This document shows, piece by piece, positions 7,710 through 17,179 of a stretch of DNA of 64,000 nucleotides. Numbering within the stretch: the first letter of the stretch is position 1; each line of letters opens with the position of its first letter. Both the position numbers and the translations under genes were made by a program. The notes under the pieces are model-generated. The model saw only the letters and a list, made by a program, of their open reading frames with translations. It did not search any database and was not told the DNA's origin. The DNA comes from Chryseobacterium herbae (GTDB lineage: Bacteria > Bacteroidota > Bacteroidia > Flavobacteriales > Weeksellaceae), in the NCBI RefSeq assembly GCF_025154075.1, contig NZ_JAOAMU010000007.1, forward strand, positions 182,822-246,821. The letters run 5' to 3'.

Positions 7710-10700
7710 ATGCATAAAAGATATTTTACTTTTTTAATGTTCATTCTCCTATCAGGTCATTTTGTTTACGGACAGAAAAAAGTTCCCTTTTTTGGCACTA
7801 TAGAAACCGTCAATGGTTATTCCCGTGAAATAAGTGGTGAAAACATCAGCTACTTTTCGGCATTTCCCGATTATGCCAATCAGGCTCTACTTACCCGTAC
7901 GACGGATGGTGCTAAAGTTATTGAATGGGAAACTGATATGGTGCCAGGAAAAGTATCAGGTCCGTATATCTATTTCAGCTGGCTGGTATCCCATTCTTCA
8001 GGAACCAGCGGAGGAATACGTCATTTCGATCTTTCGGTTAATGGAGAAAAGGCGGTAACCCTTGTTACTTATCCCGGAAACCAACGTAAGGACTGGATTT
8101 CTAAAGCAGCCGACAGTACAGCTTTTGTATTTCATCAGAAAAAAACAGACGGACTTAAAGATTCTTATGGAATTGCTTATCTGAGAATCCCCATAAACAA
8201 AGTGACTCCCGGTAAACCCCTGCGACTGAAAATGACAGGTCAGGCACAAAACAGCAGAGACTGGTTTATGACCTATAAATTTACTTTTCAGGAAAAAATG
8301 GATGCAGATATGACTCCTTTTATTCTGAAAGACGGTAAAAGAGTGATCAATCTTACTACGCTTCATTTTGGAAAAGAGCAGAAAATAACCGCTAAAATCA
8401 GTAATAAAGAAACATTTTCCTTTACGATGGAAGATGGCATTAAAAGCTTTGAAATACCTGTTTCTGTTTCAGGGAAAGAAAATTCAGTATTGATAACCGT
8501 AGCAGCAGACAATAAAGAGCTTTACCGAAAAATACTTCCTATTGAAGCTGTAGTTCCCCGTACATTATATTTCATCCATCATTCCCATACAGATGTAGGA
8601 TATTCTCATTTGCAGGCAGAAGTTGCGAAAATTCATACCCAAAATATTTACGATGCACTCAAAATGATCGAAGAAACCCGCAATCTGTCTGAAGAAGCCC
8701 GTTTTAAATGGAACGTAGAGGCACTCTGGGATGTAGAAAACTTTATGCAGAAAGCAACTCCTGCAGAAATACAGTCTTTCGTTAAAGCTGTAAAGGAAGG
8801 AAGTATAGGACTTTCTGCGATGTATGCCAATATTTTGACGGGCTTAAGTCAACCTGAAGAATTATTCCACTATACCGAATATGCCCAAAAACTGGAAAAA
8901 GAATACGGTTTATCGATTAAAAGCGCTATGATGTCTGATGTTCCGGGATTTGCATGGTCTTTGGTACCCGCATTAACTTCTTCAGGGGTAAAATACTTTT
9001 CAAGCGGACCGAATTATCTGGGTAAAACTAACCCTTATCTTGGAGACCGTGTAGGAAATTTTGTGAAAAGTTGGGGAGACCGTCCGGTATGGTGGCAGTC
9101 ACCCGCCGGTAAAGATAAAATATTATTCTGGACTGCCGGGAGAGGGTACTCTTCATGGCATGGAACTCATCCGGGGGATGTTTTTGAAAATGGTAAGAAA
9201 AAAATAGCTGAATATCTTATTGATCTTACGAAAACCCAATACCCTTACGATATGGTACAGTGGCGTTACAATATAGTCGCTGATAATGGGCCTATTGATA
9301 CATCTGTGTCAAGATTTGTAGAGGAATGGAATCAAAAATATACTTCCCCGAAAATCATACTGAGTACCAATGAAAAAATGTTTGAAACATTTGAAAAGAA
9401 ATATGGCGATCAGATTCCTGTGGTGAAGGGAGATATAAGCCCTTATTGGGAAGACGGAGCTATGTCTACCGCTAAAGAGGAAGGGATCAACAGAAACAGT
9501 AGTTTAAAACTGCAACAGCTTACAACACTTTATTCTATTCTGAATCCAGAACTGTATAACCGTGATACATTCTATGAAGCCTGGAAAAACGTGATTCTTT
9601 TTCACGAACATACCTGGGGAGCGTTCAATAGCATTACGGCTCCTGATCTTCCGTTCGTAACCGATCAGTGGAAGGTGAAAAAACAGTTTTCTGCCGATGG
9701 AAATGCAATTGCCAACAAACTGGAAGAAGACTTGCTAAAACCGATCATTAACTCAAGCTCAAAAACAATAGCAGTGTTCAATACCTCATCCTGGAAACGC
9801 AGCGGGACAGTAATTATGAAAAACAAAGTGGATGGAAATGGTCTGGTAGATGCTACAGGTCATAAAATTCCGTTACAGAAGCTTAATGACGGGGCGGTAG
9901 CATTTGTAGCCAATGATGTTCCTGCTCTGGGATATACGTCGTACAAAGTGATTAAAGATGTGGTAAAAGTAAAAAATCCTTTTTCTCTATCTGGGAATGA
10001 AATCTCTAATGGAAAAGTGACAGTTACATGGGATGCAAAAACAGGAAGTATTACCCGGATTAAAGATCAAAGTGAAGTGAATCATGCCGGAAGTTTTAAT
10101 CAGCAGGGACTAAACAGTTATTGGTATGTACCCGGATCTGATCCTCAGGAAGCTCTGTCCAATTCAGATGTTAAAGTAAAGATCCTGGAAAACGGTCCCC
10201 TGGTCGCTAAAGTTTCCTTATTATCAGAAGCGCCGGGAGCCAACAGCCTTGAACGTATCATTACTCTGTTTTCAGATAGTGATGAAATTTCCCTGGAAAA
10301 TATTGTAGATAAAAAGCCTGTCCGTACCAAAGAATCTGTGCATTTCGGTTTTCCGTTTAATTCAGGATTTAAAGATATAACGGTAGATGCAGGCTATGGA
10401 ATCATGAAATACCTTACCGACCAGCTTCCGGGATCCAATATGGATTATTGGTACAGCCGCCGTTGGGTGGATGCCTCTTCAGGAAAAAAAGGAATACAAT
10501 GGATGATGCTGGAAACTCCGTTAACCGAAGCCTCTGAAATGATAGATGAAAGAATGGTCATAGACAATAGCCATAAAAAATGGAAAGATAAAGGAACCCC
10601 GGGTACAACCAATTGGTTCAGTTACGCCATGAATAATTACTGGCATACCAACTACAAAGCAGATCAGGAAGGTCCGGTGCATTATCACTATGCACTCCGT

Positions 10701-11039
10701 CCGCACAATGGTTTTGATGCGGTGGAGAATGAAAAATCAGCGGCAGCATTTACACAGCCTTTGATAGCTGTTTCTGTTAATGAAAAATTACCTGAAGGAG
10801 GAAGCCTGTTTCAAATGAGCAATGATAAGATTGTCGTTACGACGATTACACCGGAGAAGGATCAGAGCTTTGTGATTAGGCTTTATAATTCTGATGAAAA
10901 GGAACAATCAACTGCCTTGCTGTGGGAAAGATTGAAACCTAAAAAAATGATAAACATTAAAACAGGAAAAGCTTTTTCTCCTGATGAAAAAATTACAGTT
11001 GCCGGAATGGACGTTGTGGAAATAAAAATCTTGCCTTAA
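7710..11039 (+). CDS. Glycoside hydrolase family 38 alpha-mannosidase (exported)
   Basis: A 1109-residue protein with a cleavable signal peptide (residues 1-22, ending VYGQ) and a GH38 architecture. A beta-rich N-terminal region precedes the catalytic domain, which begins near residue 286 with FIHHSHTDVGYS; H293 and D295 fit the zinc ligands. D410 in MSDVPGF is the probable nucleophile and H634 in FHEHTWGAF the last zinc ligand. The middle and C-terminal beta-sandwich domains run to the end. GH38 enzymes release mannose from alpha-mannosides with retention. It probably acts in the periplasm or outside the cell and feeds the kinase and isomerase encoded next. Confidence 0.88.
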   Translation: MHKRYFTFLMFILLSGHFVYGQKKVPFFGTIETVNGYSREISGENISYFSAFPDYANQALLTRTTDGAKVIEWETDMVPGKVSGPYIYFSWLVSHSSGTSGGIRHFDLSVNGEKAVTLVTYPGNQRKDWISKAADSTAFVFHQKKTDGLKDSYGIAYLRIPINKVTPGKPLRLKMTGQAQNSRDWFMTYKFTFQEKMDADMTPFILKDGKRVINLTTLHFGKEQKITAKISNKETFSFTMEDGIKSFEIPVSVSGKENSVLITVAADNKELYRKILPIEAVVPRTLYFIHHSHTDVGYSHLQAEVAKIHTQNIYDALKMIEETRNLSEEARFKWNVEALWDVENFMQKATPAEIQSFVKAVKEGSIGLSAMYANILTGLSQPEELFHYTEYAQKLEKEYGLSIKSAMMSDVPGFAWSLVPALTSSGVKYFSSGPNYLGKTNPYLGDRVGNFVKSWGDRPVWWQSPAGKDKILFWTAGRGYSSWHGTHPGDVFENGKKKIAEYLIDLTKTQYPYDMVQWRYNIVADNGPIDTSVSRFVEEWNQKYTSPKIILSTNEKMFETFEKKYGDQIPVVKGDISPYWEDGAMSTAKEEGINRNSSLKLQQLTTLYSILNPELYNRDTFYEAWKNVILFHEHTWGAFNSITAPDLPFVTDQWKVKKQFSADGNAIANKLEEDLLKPIINSSSKTIAVFNTSSWKRSGTVIMKNKVDGNGLVDATGHKIPLQKLNDGAVAFVANDVPALGYTSYKVIKDVVKVKNPFSLSGNEISNGKVTVTWDAKTGSITRIKDQSEVNHAGSFNQQGLNSYWYVPGSDPQEALSNSDVKVKILENGPLVAKVSLLSEAPGANSLERIITLFSDSDEISLENIVDKKPVRTKESVHFGFPFNSGFKDITVDAGYGIMKYLTDQLPGSNMDYWYSRRWVDASSGKKGIQWMMLETPLTEASEMIDERMVIDNSHKKWKDKGTPGTTNWFSYAMNNYWHTNYKADQEGPVHYHYALRPHNGFDAVENEKSAAAFTQPLIAVSVNEKLPEGGSLFQMSNDKIVVTTITPEKDQSFVIRLYNSDEKEQSTALLWERLKPKKMINIKTGKAFSPDEKITVAGMDVVEIKILP

Positions 11040-11044
11040 AAGCT

Positions 11045-11956
11045 ATGTCAAAACCAGTTATCGCAATAGACATGGGCGGAACCATGATCAAAATCGGAAT
11101 TGTAAAAGAAGACATCATAATGTCGTCCACATCCATCAGTGCTGATTCCGGGAATGGGCTCAGGCAGAGGCTGCCTCATATAGAAGGGGCTGTAAAAGAC
11201 TTAATGGCTCAAGAAAACCTTTCCTGTAAAGACATTGCAGGATTGGGAATTGCTTCTCCGGGTATCATCGACAGCAACCGGAAGAAAATACTTTCTATTG
11301 ATAAAAAATTTGGCGATGCTCCGGGTATTGATCTTGAGGACTGGTGCAGACGGACTTTTGACCTTTCTTTTTGTATTGAAAATGATGCCCGAGCAGCATT
11401 ATTGGGAGAATGGAAATATGGCAGAGCAACAGATCTGGATAATGTTGTTTTAATGAGTCTGGGTACAGGAGTAGGAAGTGCCGCTATTGTAGAAGGTCAG
11501 CTGCTGAGAGGCAAGCACTTCACAGCCGGAATATTGGGCGGACATTTTGTAATCAATTATAAAGGAGAAGTTTGTAATTGTGGAAATAAAGGCTGCGTAG
11601 AAACGGAAGCCTCAACATGGAAGCTTAATTCAAATCATAAACTCCCGTTATCAGATTATAAAGCTGTGTTTCAGTTAGCAGAAGAAGGAGATTCGGCTGC
11701 ATTGGCAATACGTGATCAGAGTTTAGAGGTGTGGGCGGCCTGTGCCATCAATCTTATTCACGCCTATGATCCCGAAATAATCATCCTTACCGGAGGCATT
11801 ATGGGAAGTGGCTCTCACATTATACCGTACATCAGACAACAGACAGAAAAACATGCCTGGACTCCATGGGGAAACGTCAAAATTGAAGCGGCTGCTTTTC
11901 CATCTTCTTCAGCTTTGTACGGAATGAACTATCTCGTAAACAGCCAGAACAAGTGA
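11045..11956 (+). CDS. ROK-family sugar kinase (probable mannokinase/glucokinase)
   Basis: A 303-residue ROK kinase. Visible motifs are the N-terminal phosphate-binding loop (IAIDMGGTMIKIGIV), GLGIASPG, the catalytic aspartate D114 in ENDARAA, the phosphate-2 loop SLGTGVGSA, and a CNCGNKGC zinc site at residues 177-184. ROK kinases phosphorylate hexoses at O6 with ATP. The gene starts 5 bp after the alpha-mannosidase and is followed by a mannose-6-phosphate isomerase, so mannose is the likely substrate (inference from context). Confidence 0.9.
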   Translation: MSKPVIAIDMGGTMIKIGIVKEDIIMSSTSISADSGNGLRQRLPHIEGAVKDLMAQENLSCKDIAGLGIASPGIIDSNRKKILSIDKKFGDAPGIDLEDWCRRTFDLSFCIENDARAALLGEWKYGRATDLDNVVLMSLGTGVGSAAIVEGQLLRGKHFTAGILGGHFVINYKGEVCNCGNKGCVETEASTWKLNSNHKLPLSDYKAVFQLAEEGDSAALAIRDQSLEVWAACAINLIHAYDPEIIILTGGIMGSGSHIIPYIRQQTEKHAWTPWGNVKIEAAAFPSSSALYGMNYLVNSQNK

Positions 11957-11981
11957 AATAAATTAATGAAATAGAATAATA

Positions 11982-13736
11982 ATGAAATCGAATTACAATA
12001 AATTTCCCGTTACACCCATAAAAGGGCATAGCTGTATTGCAGGCTGGAAAAATATCATCAGTCAATTAAAAGAACAATCACCGAAGGTCATTGCTATTGA
12101 ATGTTATCCGGGTGTTTTTGTGGAAGAAATGATAGCTGAGGTAAAAGAATTTTTGAATCCTGGTTTGATCATCAATACCTCTGATGCTATGAAGTCCGAA
12201 GCAGAAATCAGCGCATTGGTTCAGCCTTATGTCACGGATGATCCGGTGTTTGGATACATGACCTCTCTTGAACTGGAAGATTATTTTGATGAGGTGAAAA
12301 TTGAAGCTCTTAAGACAAAGATAAATTCTGCGAATGGTTGTGTTGTCATTATAGGACCGGGAGCTCTTTTATTAAACAGTCAGCCGCAACTGATCCTTTA
12401 TGCAGATATGCCCCGCTGGGAAATACAGATGCGTTACCGTAAGAACAAAACCTGCAATCTGGGGAAAACAAATTATACCGACTCTTTTTCTTATCAGTAC
12501 AAGCATGCCTATTTTGTAGACTGGCGTGTCTGTGATCGTTACAAAAAAAGAATACTGGAAAGTTGTCATTTTATTCTGGATACTACAAAGCCTCATCAGC
12601 CGAAATTGATCAGTGTAAATGCTCTGTATGATGCTTTAAATCAAATTGTAAATTCACCTTTCAGAGTTGTTCCTTTTTTCGATCCGGGACCATGGGGCGG
12701 GCAATGGCTGAAGGAAGTCTGTGACCTCGACAGAAATGTCCCGAATTACGCCTGGGGATTTGACTGCGTTCCTGAAGAAAATAGTCTGCTCTTAGGATTC
12801 GGGGATGAGGTGGTAGAGATACCATCGATAAATCTGGTGTTTTTTCAGCCTGAAGCTTTACTGGGAAAACAGGTATATGAAGGCTTTGGAGATGAGTTTC
12901 CCATCCGTTTTGACTTTCTGGATACCATGGAAGGAGGAAATCTGAGCCTTCAGGTGCATCCGTTAAAAGAGTATATAAAGGAAAAATTCGGAATGCCATA
13001 TACGCAGGATGAAAGTTACTATATGCTGGACGCCGGAGAAGATGCTTTCGTGTACCTCGGGCTGAATGAGAATATCAATCCTGAAAGTATGATGAGTGAT
13101 TTGGTAGAAGCGCAAAAAGGCAATGTCCCTTTCAATGCAGATCAATATGTAAAGAAATGGCCTGTCCGCAAACATGATCATGTATCCATTCCTGCTGGGA
13201 CAGTCCACTGTTCAGGAGCGAATTCTGTAGTACTGGAAATAAGTGCTACTCCTTATATTTTTACATTTAAGCTTTGGGACTGGGAGCGAATGGGGCTGGA
13301 TGGAAAACCTAGACCCATATCTCTGGAACACGGAAAAAAGAACATACAGTGGAACCGTGATACCTCATGGACAAAAGAAAATATACTGAATCTGACGGAA
13401 CCTGTTGCAGAAGGCGACGGATGGCGGGAAGAACGAACCGGTCTGGATGCGTTATCATTTATTGAGACCAGACGACATTGGTTTAGCAAAAAAGTGGTAC
13501 ATCATACGGAAGGTGTTGTGAACGTTTTAAACCTGGTTGAAGGTCGGGAGGTCATTGTAGAAAGCCCGGAGAATAGTTTTGAACCTTATATCATCCATTA
13601 TGCAGAAACCTTTATAGTACCGGCATCTGTAGGAGCTTATACCATCAGTCCTTACGGTGAAAGTGAAGGACAGGAATGTGTCACCATAAAAGCATCTGTC
13701 CGTACGGATAGGATGAAAGAGAAAATCTTAAAATAA
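11982..13736 (+). CDS. manA: Class I mannose-6-phosphate isomerase with extra N-terminal domain
   Basis: A 584-residue protein. The C-terminal part (from about residue 235) is a type I phosphomannose isomerase cupin: LSLQVHP (H326) and GTVHCSGANSVVLEIS (H409, E419) supply zinc ligands. It converts mannose 6-phosphate to fructose 6-phosphate. The N-terminal 215 residues form a separate alpha/beta domain (IAIECYPGVFVEEM, VVIIGPGALLL, ILYADMPRWEIQMRYR) that resembles a nucleotide-kinase fold but shows no Walker A motif; its role is unknown. Classical ManA is about 320-390 residues, so this is clearly longer. It sits between the ROK kinase and the sugar porter in the operon. Confidence 0.85.
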   Translation: MKSNYNKFPVTPIKGHSCIAGWKNIISQLKEQSPKVIAIECYPGVFVEEMIAEVKEFLNPGLIINTSDAMKSEAEISALVQPYVTDDPVFGYMTSLELEDYFDEVKIEALKTKINSANGCVVIIGPGALLLNSQPQLILYADMPRWEIQMRYRKNKTCNLGKTNYTDSFSYQYKHAYFVDWRVCDRYKKRILESCHFILDTTKPHQPKLISVNALYDALNQIVNSPFRVVPFFDPGPWGGQWLKEVCDLDRNVPNYAWGFDCVPEENSLLLGFGDEVVEIPSINLVFFQPEALLGKQVYEGFGDEFPIRFDFLDTMEGGNLSLQVHPLKEYIKEKFGMPYTQDESYYMLDAGEDAFVYLGLNENINPESMMSDLVEAQKGNVPFNADQYVKKWPVRKHDHVSIPAGTVHCSGANSVVLEISATPYIFTFKLWDWERMGLDGKPRPISLEHGKKNIQWNRDTSWTKENILNLTEPVAEGDGWREERTGLDALSFIETRRHWFSKKVVHHTEGVVNVLNLVEGREVIVESPENSFEPYIIHYAETFIVPASVGAYTISPYGESEGQECVTIKASVRTDRMKEKILK

Positions 13737-13741
13737 TCGAT

Positions 13742-15097
13742 ATGCAGCAGACTGAAAATTCTCACATTATTTACAAAGCTGTCCTGGTAGCATCGGTGGG
13801 CGGTTTATTATTCGGATATGATACCGCAGTGATTTCCGGATCTATCGGTTTTATGCGGACTTACTATCATTTGTCTGATGCCATGACTGGATGGACGGCT
13901 TCATGTGCGCTGCTGGGATGTCTCGTAGGAGCTATGTATTCGGGAATGCTGAGCGATCGGATAGGACGGAAAAAAGTGTTGATGATTTCTGCGCTGCTGT
14001 TTACCATTTCTTCTGTAGGAACGGCATTGGCTCCAAGTCTCTTGATTTTTGTAGTATTTCGTATTGTGGGTGGGATGGGAATTGGGATTGCATCCATCCT
14101 TTCTCCGATGTATATTTCAGAAATGGCCCCTGCTGCTATACGGGGCCGTCTGGTTTCAATTTTTCAGCTGGGTATCGTTACCGGTATCTTGGTTATTTAT
14201 TTTGTGAATGCTTACATAGCGGGAATTTATGATGAAAGCTGGAATGTGTCTTACGGTTGGAGATGGATGTTCGGTTCAGGCGTAATTCCTTCATTAATTT
14301 TTATACTGCTGCTCTTTACTGTTCCGGAAAGTCCACGGTGGCTGGCCGAAAAAAAGAAATACACAGAAGCCTTATCTATATTGAATCTGATTCACGGAGA
14401 AAAAAAAGCAGCTGCAGAACTCGATTCTATTAAAACATCATTGAAAGATACACTCCCTTTTGCATGGTCCCAACTGAAAGATTCAAAACTTAAAAAAGCC
14501 CTTGTCATAGGGATTATGCTGGCGATATTTTCACAGATTACAGGGATCAATGCAATTATGTATTATGCGCCTGAGATATTTAAGTCAGCAGGAGTGGGTT
14601 CAGGATCTGCATTATTGCAGACTATTATTGTAGGTATAATTAATGTCATATTTACTTTTGTAGCGATCAAATATGTAGATAACTGGGGAAGAAAAACGCT
14701 GCTGATGTATGGCATTGCAGGCATGATTATTTGTCTGGGCATCGTAGGGATTGCTTTTTTTATGCATTGGCAGGGATATTTCATTCTTATAGCGATACTT
14801 GGATATATTGCCAGTTTTGCGATGTCACTAGGGCCGCTTACTTTTGTCGTTATTTCTGAAATATTTCCTAACAGGGCCCGCGGTACCGCTATGTCTATTG
14901 CCACATTCTTTCTCTGGCTTGCTGTTTTTGCCGTTTCGCAGACTTTTCCCGTGCTGATGGGATCTTTGGGACCAGCATATACATTCTGGTTATACATGGC
15001 CGCTGCTTTCATGGCGTTAATCTTCGTATGGAAAAAAGTTCCGGAAACAAAGGGGAAAACATTGGAAGAGATCGAAGAAGGATGGGTTCAGAAATAA
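13742..15097 (+). CDS. MFS sugar porter family transporter
   Basis: A 451-residue, 12-helix major facilitator of the sugar porter family. Signatures are GGLLFGYDTAVISG in helix 1, the loop motif DRIGRKKVL, the PESPRWL motif before the central loop, NWGRKTLL in the second half, and the C-terminal PETKGKTLEEIE. It imports a hexose by proton symport in the inner membrane. Its place 5 bp after the isomerase gene makes mannose the most likely cargo, delivering it to the ROK kinase. It is the last gene of the operon, followed by a terminator. Confidence 0.93.
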   Translation: MQQTENSHIIYKAVLVASVGGLLFGYDTAVISGSIGFMRTYYHLSDAMTGWTASCALLGCLVGAMYSGMLSDRIGRKKVLMISALLFTISSVGTALAPSLLIFVVFRIVGGMGIGIASILSPMYISEMAPAAIRGRLVSIFQLGIVTGILVIYFVNAYIAGIYDESWNVSYGWRWMFGSGVIPSLIFILLLFTVPESPRWLAEKKKYTEALSILNLIHGEKKAAAELDSIKTSLKDTLPFAWSQLKDSKLKKALVIGIMLAIFSQITGINAIMYYAPEIFKSAGVGSGSALLQTIIVGIINVIFTFVAIKYVDNWGRKTLLMYGIAGMIICLGIVGIAFFMHWQGYFILIAILGYIASFAMSLGPLTFVVISEIFPNRARGTAMSIATFFLWLAVFAVSQTFPVLMGSLGPAYTFWLYMAAAFMALIFVWKKVPETKGKTLEEIEEGWVQK

Positions 15098-15141
15098 AGA
15101 TTATAGCCGAAACTAAATAAATTTTTCATCGTAAAAAACAG

Positions 15142-15172
15142 GCCTGCTTTCCACCAAAAGCAGGCTTCTTAT
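15142..15172 (+). terminator. Rho-independent terminator of the mannoside operon
   Basis: A perfect 9 bp stem (GCCTGCTTT with AAAGCAGGC), 6-nt loop and a TTCTTATTT tail. Confidence 0.8.
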
Positions 15173-15214
15173 TTCATAGTGTTTTTTAAGATAAAAACGA
15201 GTTTTTTGTGGTTT

Positions 15215-15505
15215 TTAATATTTACTTTCATTCCAGTTATCATGAATCCAATTTCGGATATTCAATTGACTGTGTAGGTCTGTTGGAACTTCGTCTCTTA
15301 CCATTCTTTCAATTTTCATGGCTGATGATTTGTTTTTCAAACTCCAGATATCACTGAGTTTATTGATGAAATAGAGAATTTCATAGCCTTCTTTTCTGTT
15401 TAACAAAGTGCTGTCGGGTTCACCCGTTACTTTAGGATCATCAGGATGTATGGCACTCCAGGAATAGTCTGTAAAATAAAGATCTGTTTTTGTAATTAAT
15501 GACAT
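15215..15505 (-). CDS. Small protein of unknown function
   Basis: A 96-residue acidic, soluble-looking protein (MSLITKTDLYF at the start; NIRNWIHDNWNESKY at the end) with two probable helices (YEILYFINKLSDIW and KIERMVRDEVP). I do not recognise the family. The reading frame extends upstream only to a TTG; the ATG at 15505 is preferred because a TATTTTTG promoter box lies at 15521-15528, leaving no room for the longer form. It stands alone between the mannoside operon and the PH/SHOCT genes. Confidence 0.6.
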   Translation of the reverse strand: MSLITKTDLYFTDYSWSAIHPDDPKVTGEPDSTLLNRKEGYEILYFINKLSDIWSLKNKSSAMKIERMVRDEVPTDLHSQLNIRNWIHDNWNESKY

Positions 15506-15520
15506 GATAATAATTTTATT

Positions 15521-15528
15521 CAAAAATA
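15521..15528 (-). promoter_or_regulatory. -7 promoter box of the 15215-15505 gene
   Basis: Reads TATTTTTG on the minus strand, an exact TAnnTTTG box 15 bp before the ATG at 15505; it also argues against the upstream TTG start. Confidence 0.5.
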
Positions 15529-15577
15529 ATTAGGGGTAAAATAATAGCCTTATGGTTTTCCGTATTTTAAAAAAAAT

Positions 15578-15585
15578 TAAATTTG
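15578..15585 (+). promoter_or_regulatory. -7 promoter box of the first PH/SHOCT gene
   Basis: TAAATTTG, an exact TAnnTTTG box 29 bp before the start codon at 15615. Confidence 0.45.
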
Positions 15586-15614
15586 TAATATGTCCTATTT
15601 TAAAAAAATGAATC

Positions 15615-16151
15615 ATGAGCGAAAAATCAAGACTTGATCAAATAAAAGATGAGCTGGAAACCTTAGATATCAATCCTACCATTTTTGCCAGAAAAGAAAT
15701 TCACGCATTGCCGGAAGTGCTTTCGGAGAATGAAAAACTGGTGTATCTGATTGAGGGGAGAAATAAACTTACCAATCACCACATTATTTTGGTGGCAACA
15801 GAAAGAAGATTGATTTTTGTAGATAAAGAATTCATGTATGGACTGAAAGTAGAAGATTTTTCTTATGATAAAGTAAGTTCCATACAATATGAAAAGTCAT
15901 TGATGCTGGCTTCCATAGACATTCATATCTCGGATAATGTTCTCGAGATCGATAATGTCGGAAAATATTATGCAGAATTGTTTTGTGAAAAGGTAAGAGA
16001 CTTTATGGCCCGCCCTAAAGAATATTTCCAAAATAAATCCGAGCCTACTGTTTTAGATCAATTGGAACAGTTGGGAAGAATCCGGGAAACTGGTGTTTTG
16101 ACGGAAGAAGAATTTGAATCGCAGAAGAAAAAACTGATGGAAAGATTGTAA
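15615..16151 (+). CDS. YokE-like PH domain / SHOCT protein (paralogue 1)
   Basis: A 178-residue cytoplasmic protein. Residues about 30-125 form a YokE-like bacterial PH domain (EKLVYLIEGR, IILVATERRLIFVDKEF, VSSIQYEKSLMLASIDIHI). The last 35 residues are a SHOCT module (LDQLEQLGRIRETGVLTEEEFESQKKKLM), a short two-helix motif often at the C-terminus of such proteins. The function is unknown. It differs from its two downstream relatives by lacking the N-terminal zinc ribbon. Confidence 0.82.
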   Translation: MSEKSRLDQIKDELETLDINPTIFARKEIHALPEVLSENEKLVYLIEGRNKLTNHHIILVATERRLIFVDKEFMYGLKVEDFSYDKVSSIQYEKSLMLASIDIHISDNVLEIDNVGKYYAELFCEKVRDFMARPKEYFQNKSEPTVLDQLEQLGRIRETGVLTEEEFESQKKKLMERL

Positions 16152-16241
16152 TATTATCTTTACTTTAAACACAAATTTGTAATTTGGGTTAATGCAAATA
16201 TTACTGAGCATTAATCTTTAAACTATTAAACATAAAACCAA

Positions 16242-17165
16242 ATGAACATCGAATGCGCTTTATGCGGAAGTCCGCTCACATCCATGGATACAATTTTAGG
16301 AGAAAATAAACTTTCCGACGGCGGAATTCTCTGCAATAAATGCCTTAATAAAGCCACAAATGTTAATACAGATCTTGTATCAAACCTTGCCAATTACAGC
16401 ATTATCCAGATAAAAAGCATGGTCCTGAACGGAGGTGCTGAACAGGAATTAGCTATAGAAACTGAACCATTTGAAACCATACAGATAGCCCAACCCAGGA
16501 TTGTTGAAACCCCATCTCAAAGTATTCAATTTACGTATACTCCGGATGAGCCGAGCAGATTGGATGAAATCAAAGATCAGATCGTAGCAACCGGTGCAAA
16601 GCTTAGTCTTTTTGTGGACAGCGAGGTAGAAGAGCTGGTGAATGTCCTTGATGAAAACGAAAAACTTATTGCCATTGCAGAAGGAAAATACCTTCACAAT
16701 AATCTGGAAGGAATTGTAGTTTCCACGGAGAGAAGAATCATCTTCGTCGATAAGAAGTTTTTCGGAGGCGTTTTTGAAAACGAATTTCCACTGCAAAAAG
16801 TAAGTTCAGTACAGCACGATACAAGCCTGATATCTTCAACACTGAAGGTGTATACATCAGGTTTTACTGCCGAATTTAAGTTGTATATAAAAAGTGCTGC
16901 AAAAAATTTCTCCGATGCCGTACAGGATTATATCGGACGTTCCGAAGATCAGATCAGATTACAGCAGATGCAGGCAAAACAACAACAACAACAACAACAA
17001 CAAGTTGTACAGCAGTCTCCTAAACCCCAGCAGAATTCTGAACAGAAAGCAGCTCCTTCCTTGATTTTTGAACAGCTCGAAAGACTGGGCAAACTCCGGG
17101 AAATGGGTGTTCTGACGGAAGAAGAATTTGCAGAGCAGAAGAAAAAGCTTCTGGCTAAACTTTAA
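16242..17165 (+). CDS. Zinc-ribbon / YokE-PH / SHOCT protein (paralogue 2)
   Basis: A 307-residue protein with an N-terminal DUF4428-like zinc ribbon (CALCGSPLTSMDTILGENKLSDGG then CNKC), a linker, a YokE-like PH domain (about residues 125-235; IVVSTERRIIFVDKKFF), a glutamine-rich tract encoded by a CAA repeat (about residues 245-255), and a C-terminal SHOCT module (FEQLERLGKLREMGVLTEEEFAEQKKKLLAKL region). Domain order suggests a membrane- or protein-binding adaptor, but no function is known. It is followed after 14 bp by a close paralogue. Confidence 0.82.
   Translation: MNIECALCGSPLTSMDTILGENKLSDGGILCNKCLNKATNVNTDLVSNLANYSIIQIKSMVLNGGAEQELAIETEPFETIQIAQPRIVETPSQSIQFTYTPDEPSRLDEIKDQIVATGAKLSLFVDSEVEELVNVLDENEKLIAIAEGKYLHNNLEGIVVSTERRIIFVDKKFFGGVFENEFPLQKVSSVQHDTSLISSTLKVYTSGFTAEFKLYIKSAAKNFSDAVQDYIGRSEDQIRLQQMQAKQQQQQQQQVVQQSPKPQQNSEQKAAPSLIFEQLERLGKLREMGVLTEEEFAEQKKKLLAKL
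16978..17002 (+). repeat. CAA trinucleotide microsatellite inside a coding sequence
   Basis: About eight AAC/CAA units that encode a glutamine tract between the PH and SHOCT modules of the protein at 16242-17165. Changes in repeat number would keep the reading frame. Confidence 0.85.
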
Positions 17166-17179
17166 AAAAAGACCATACA

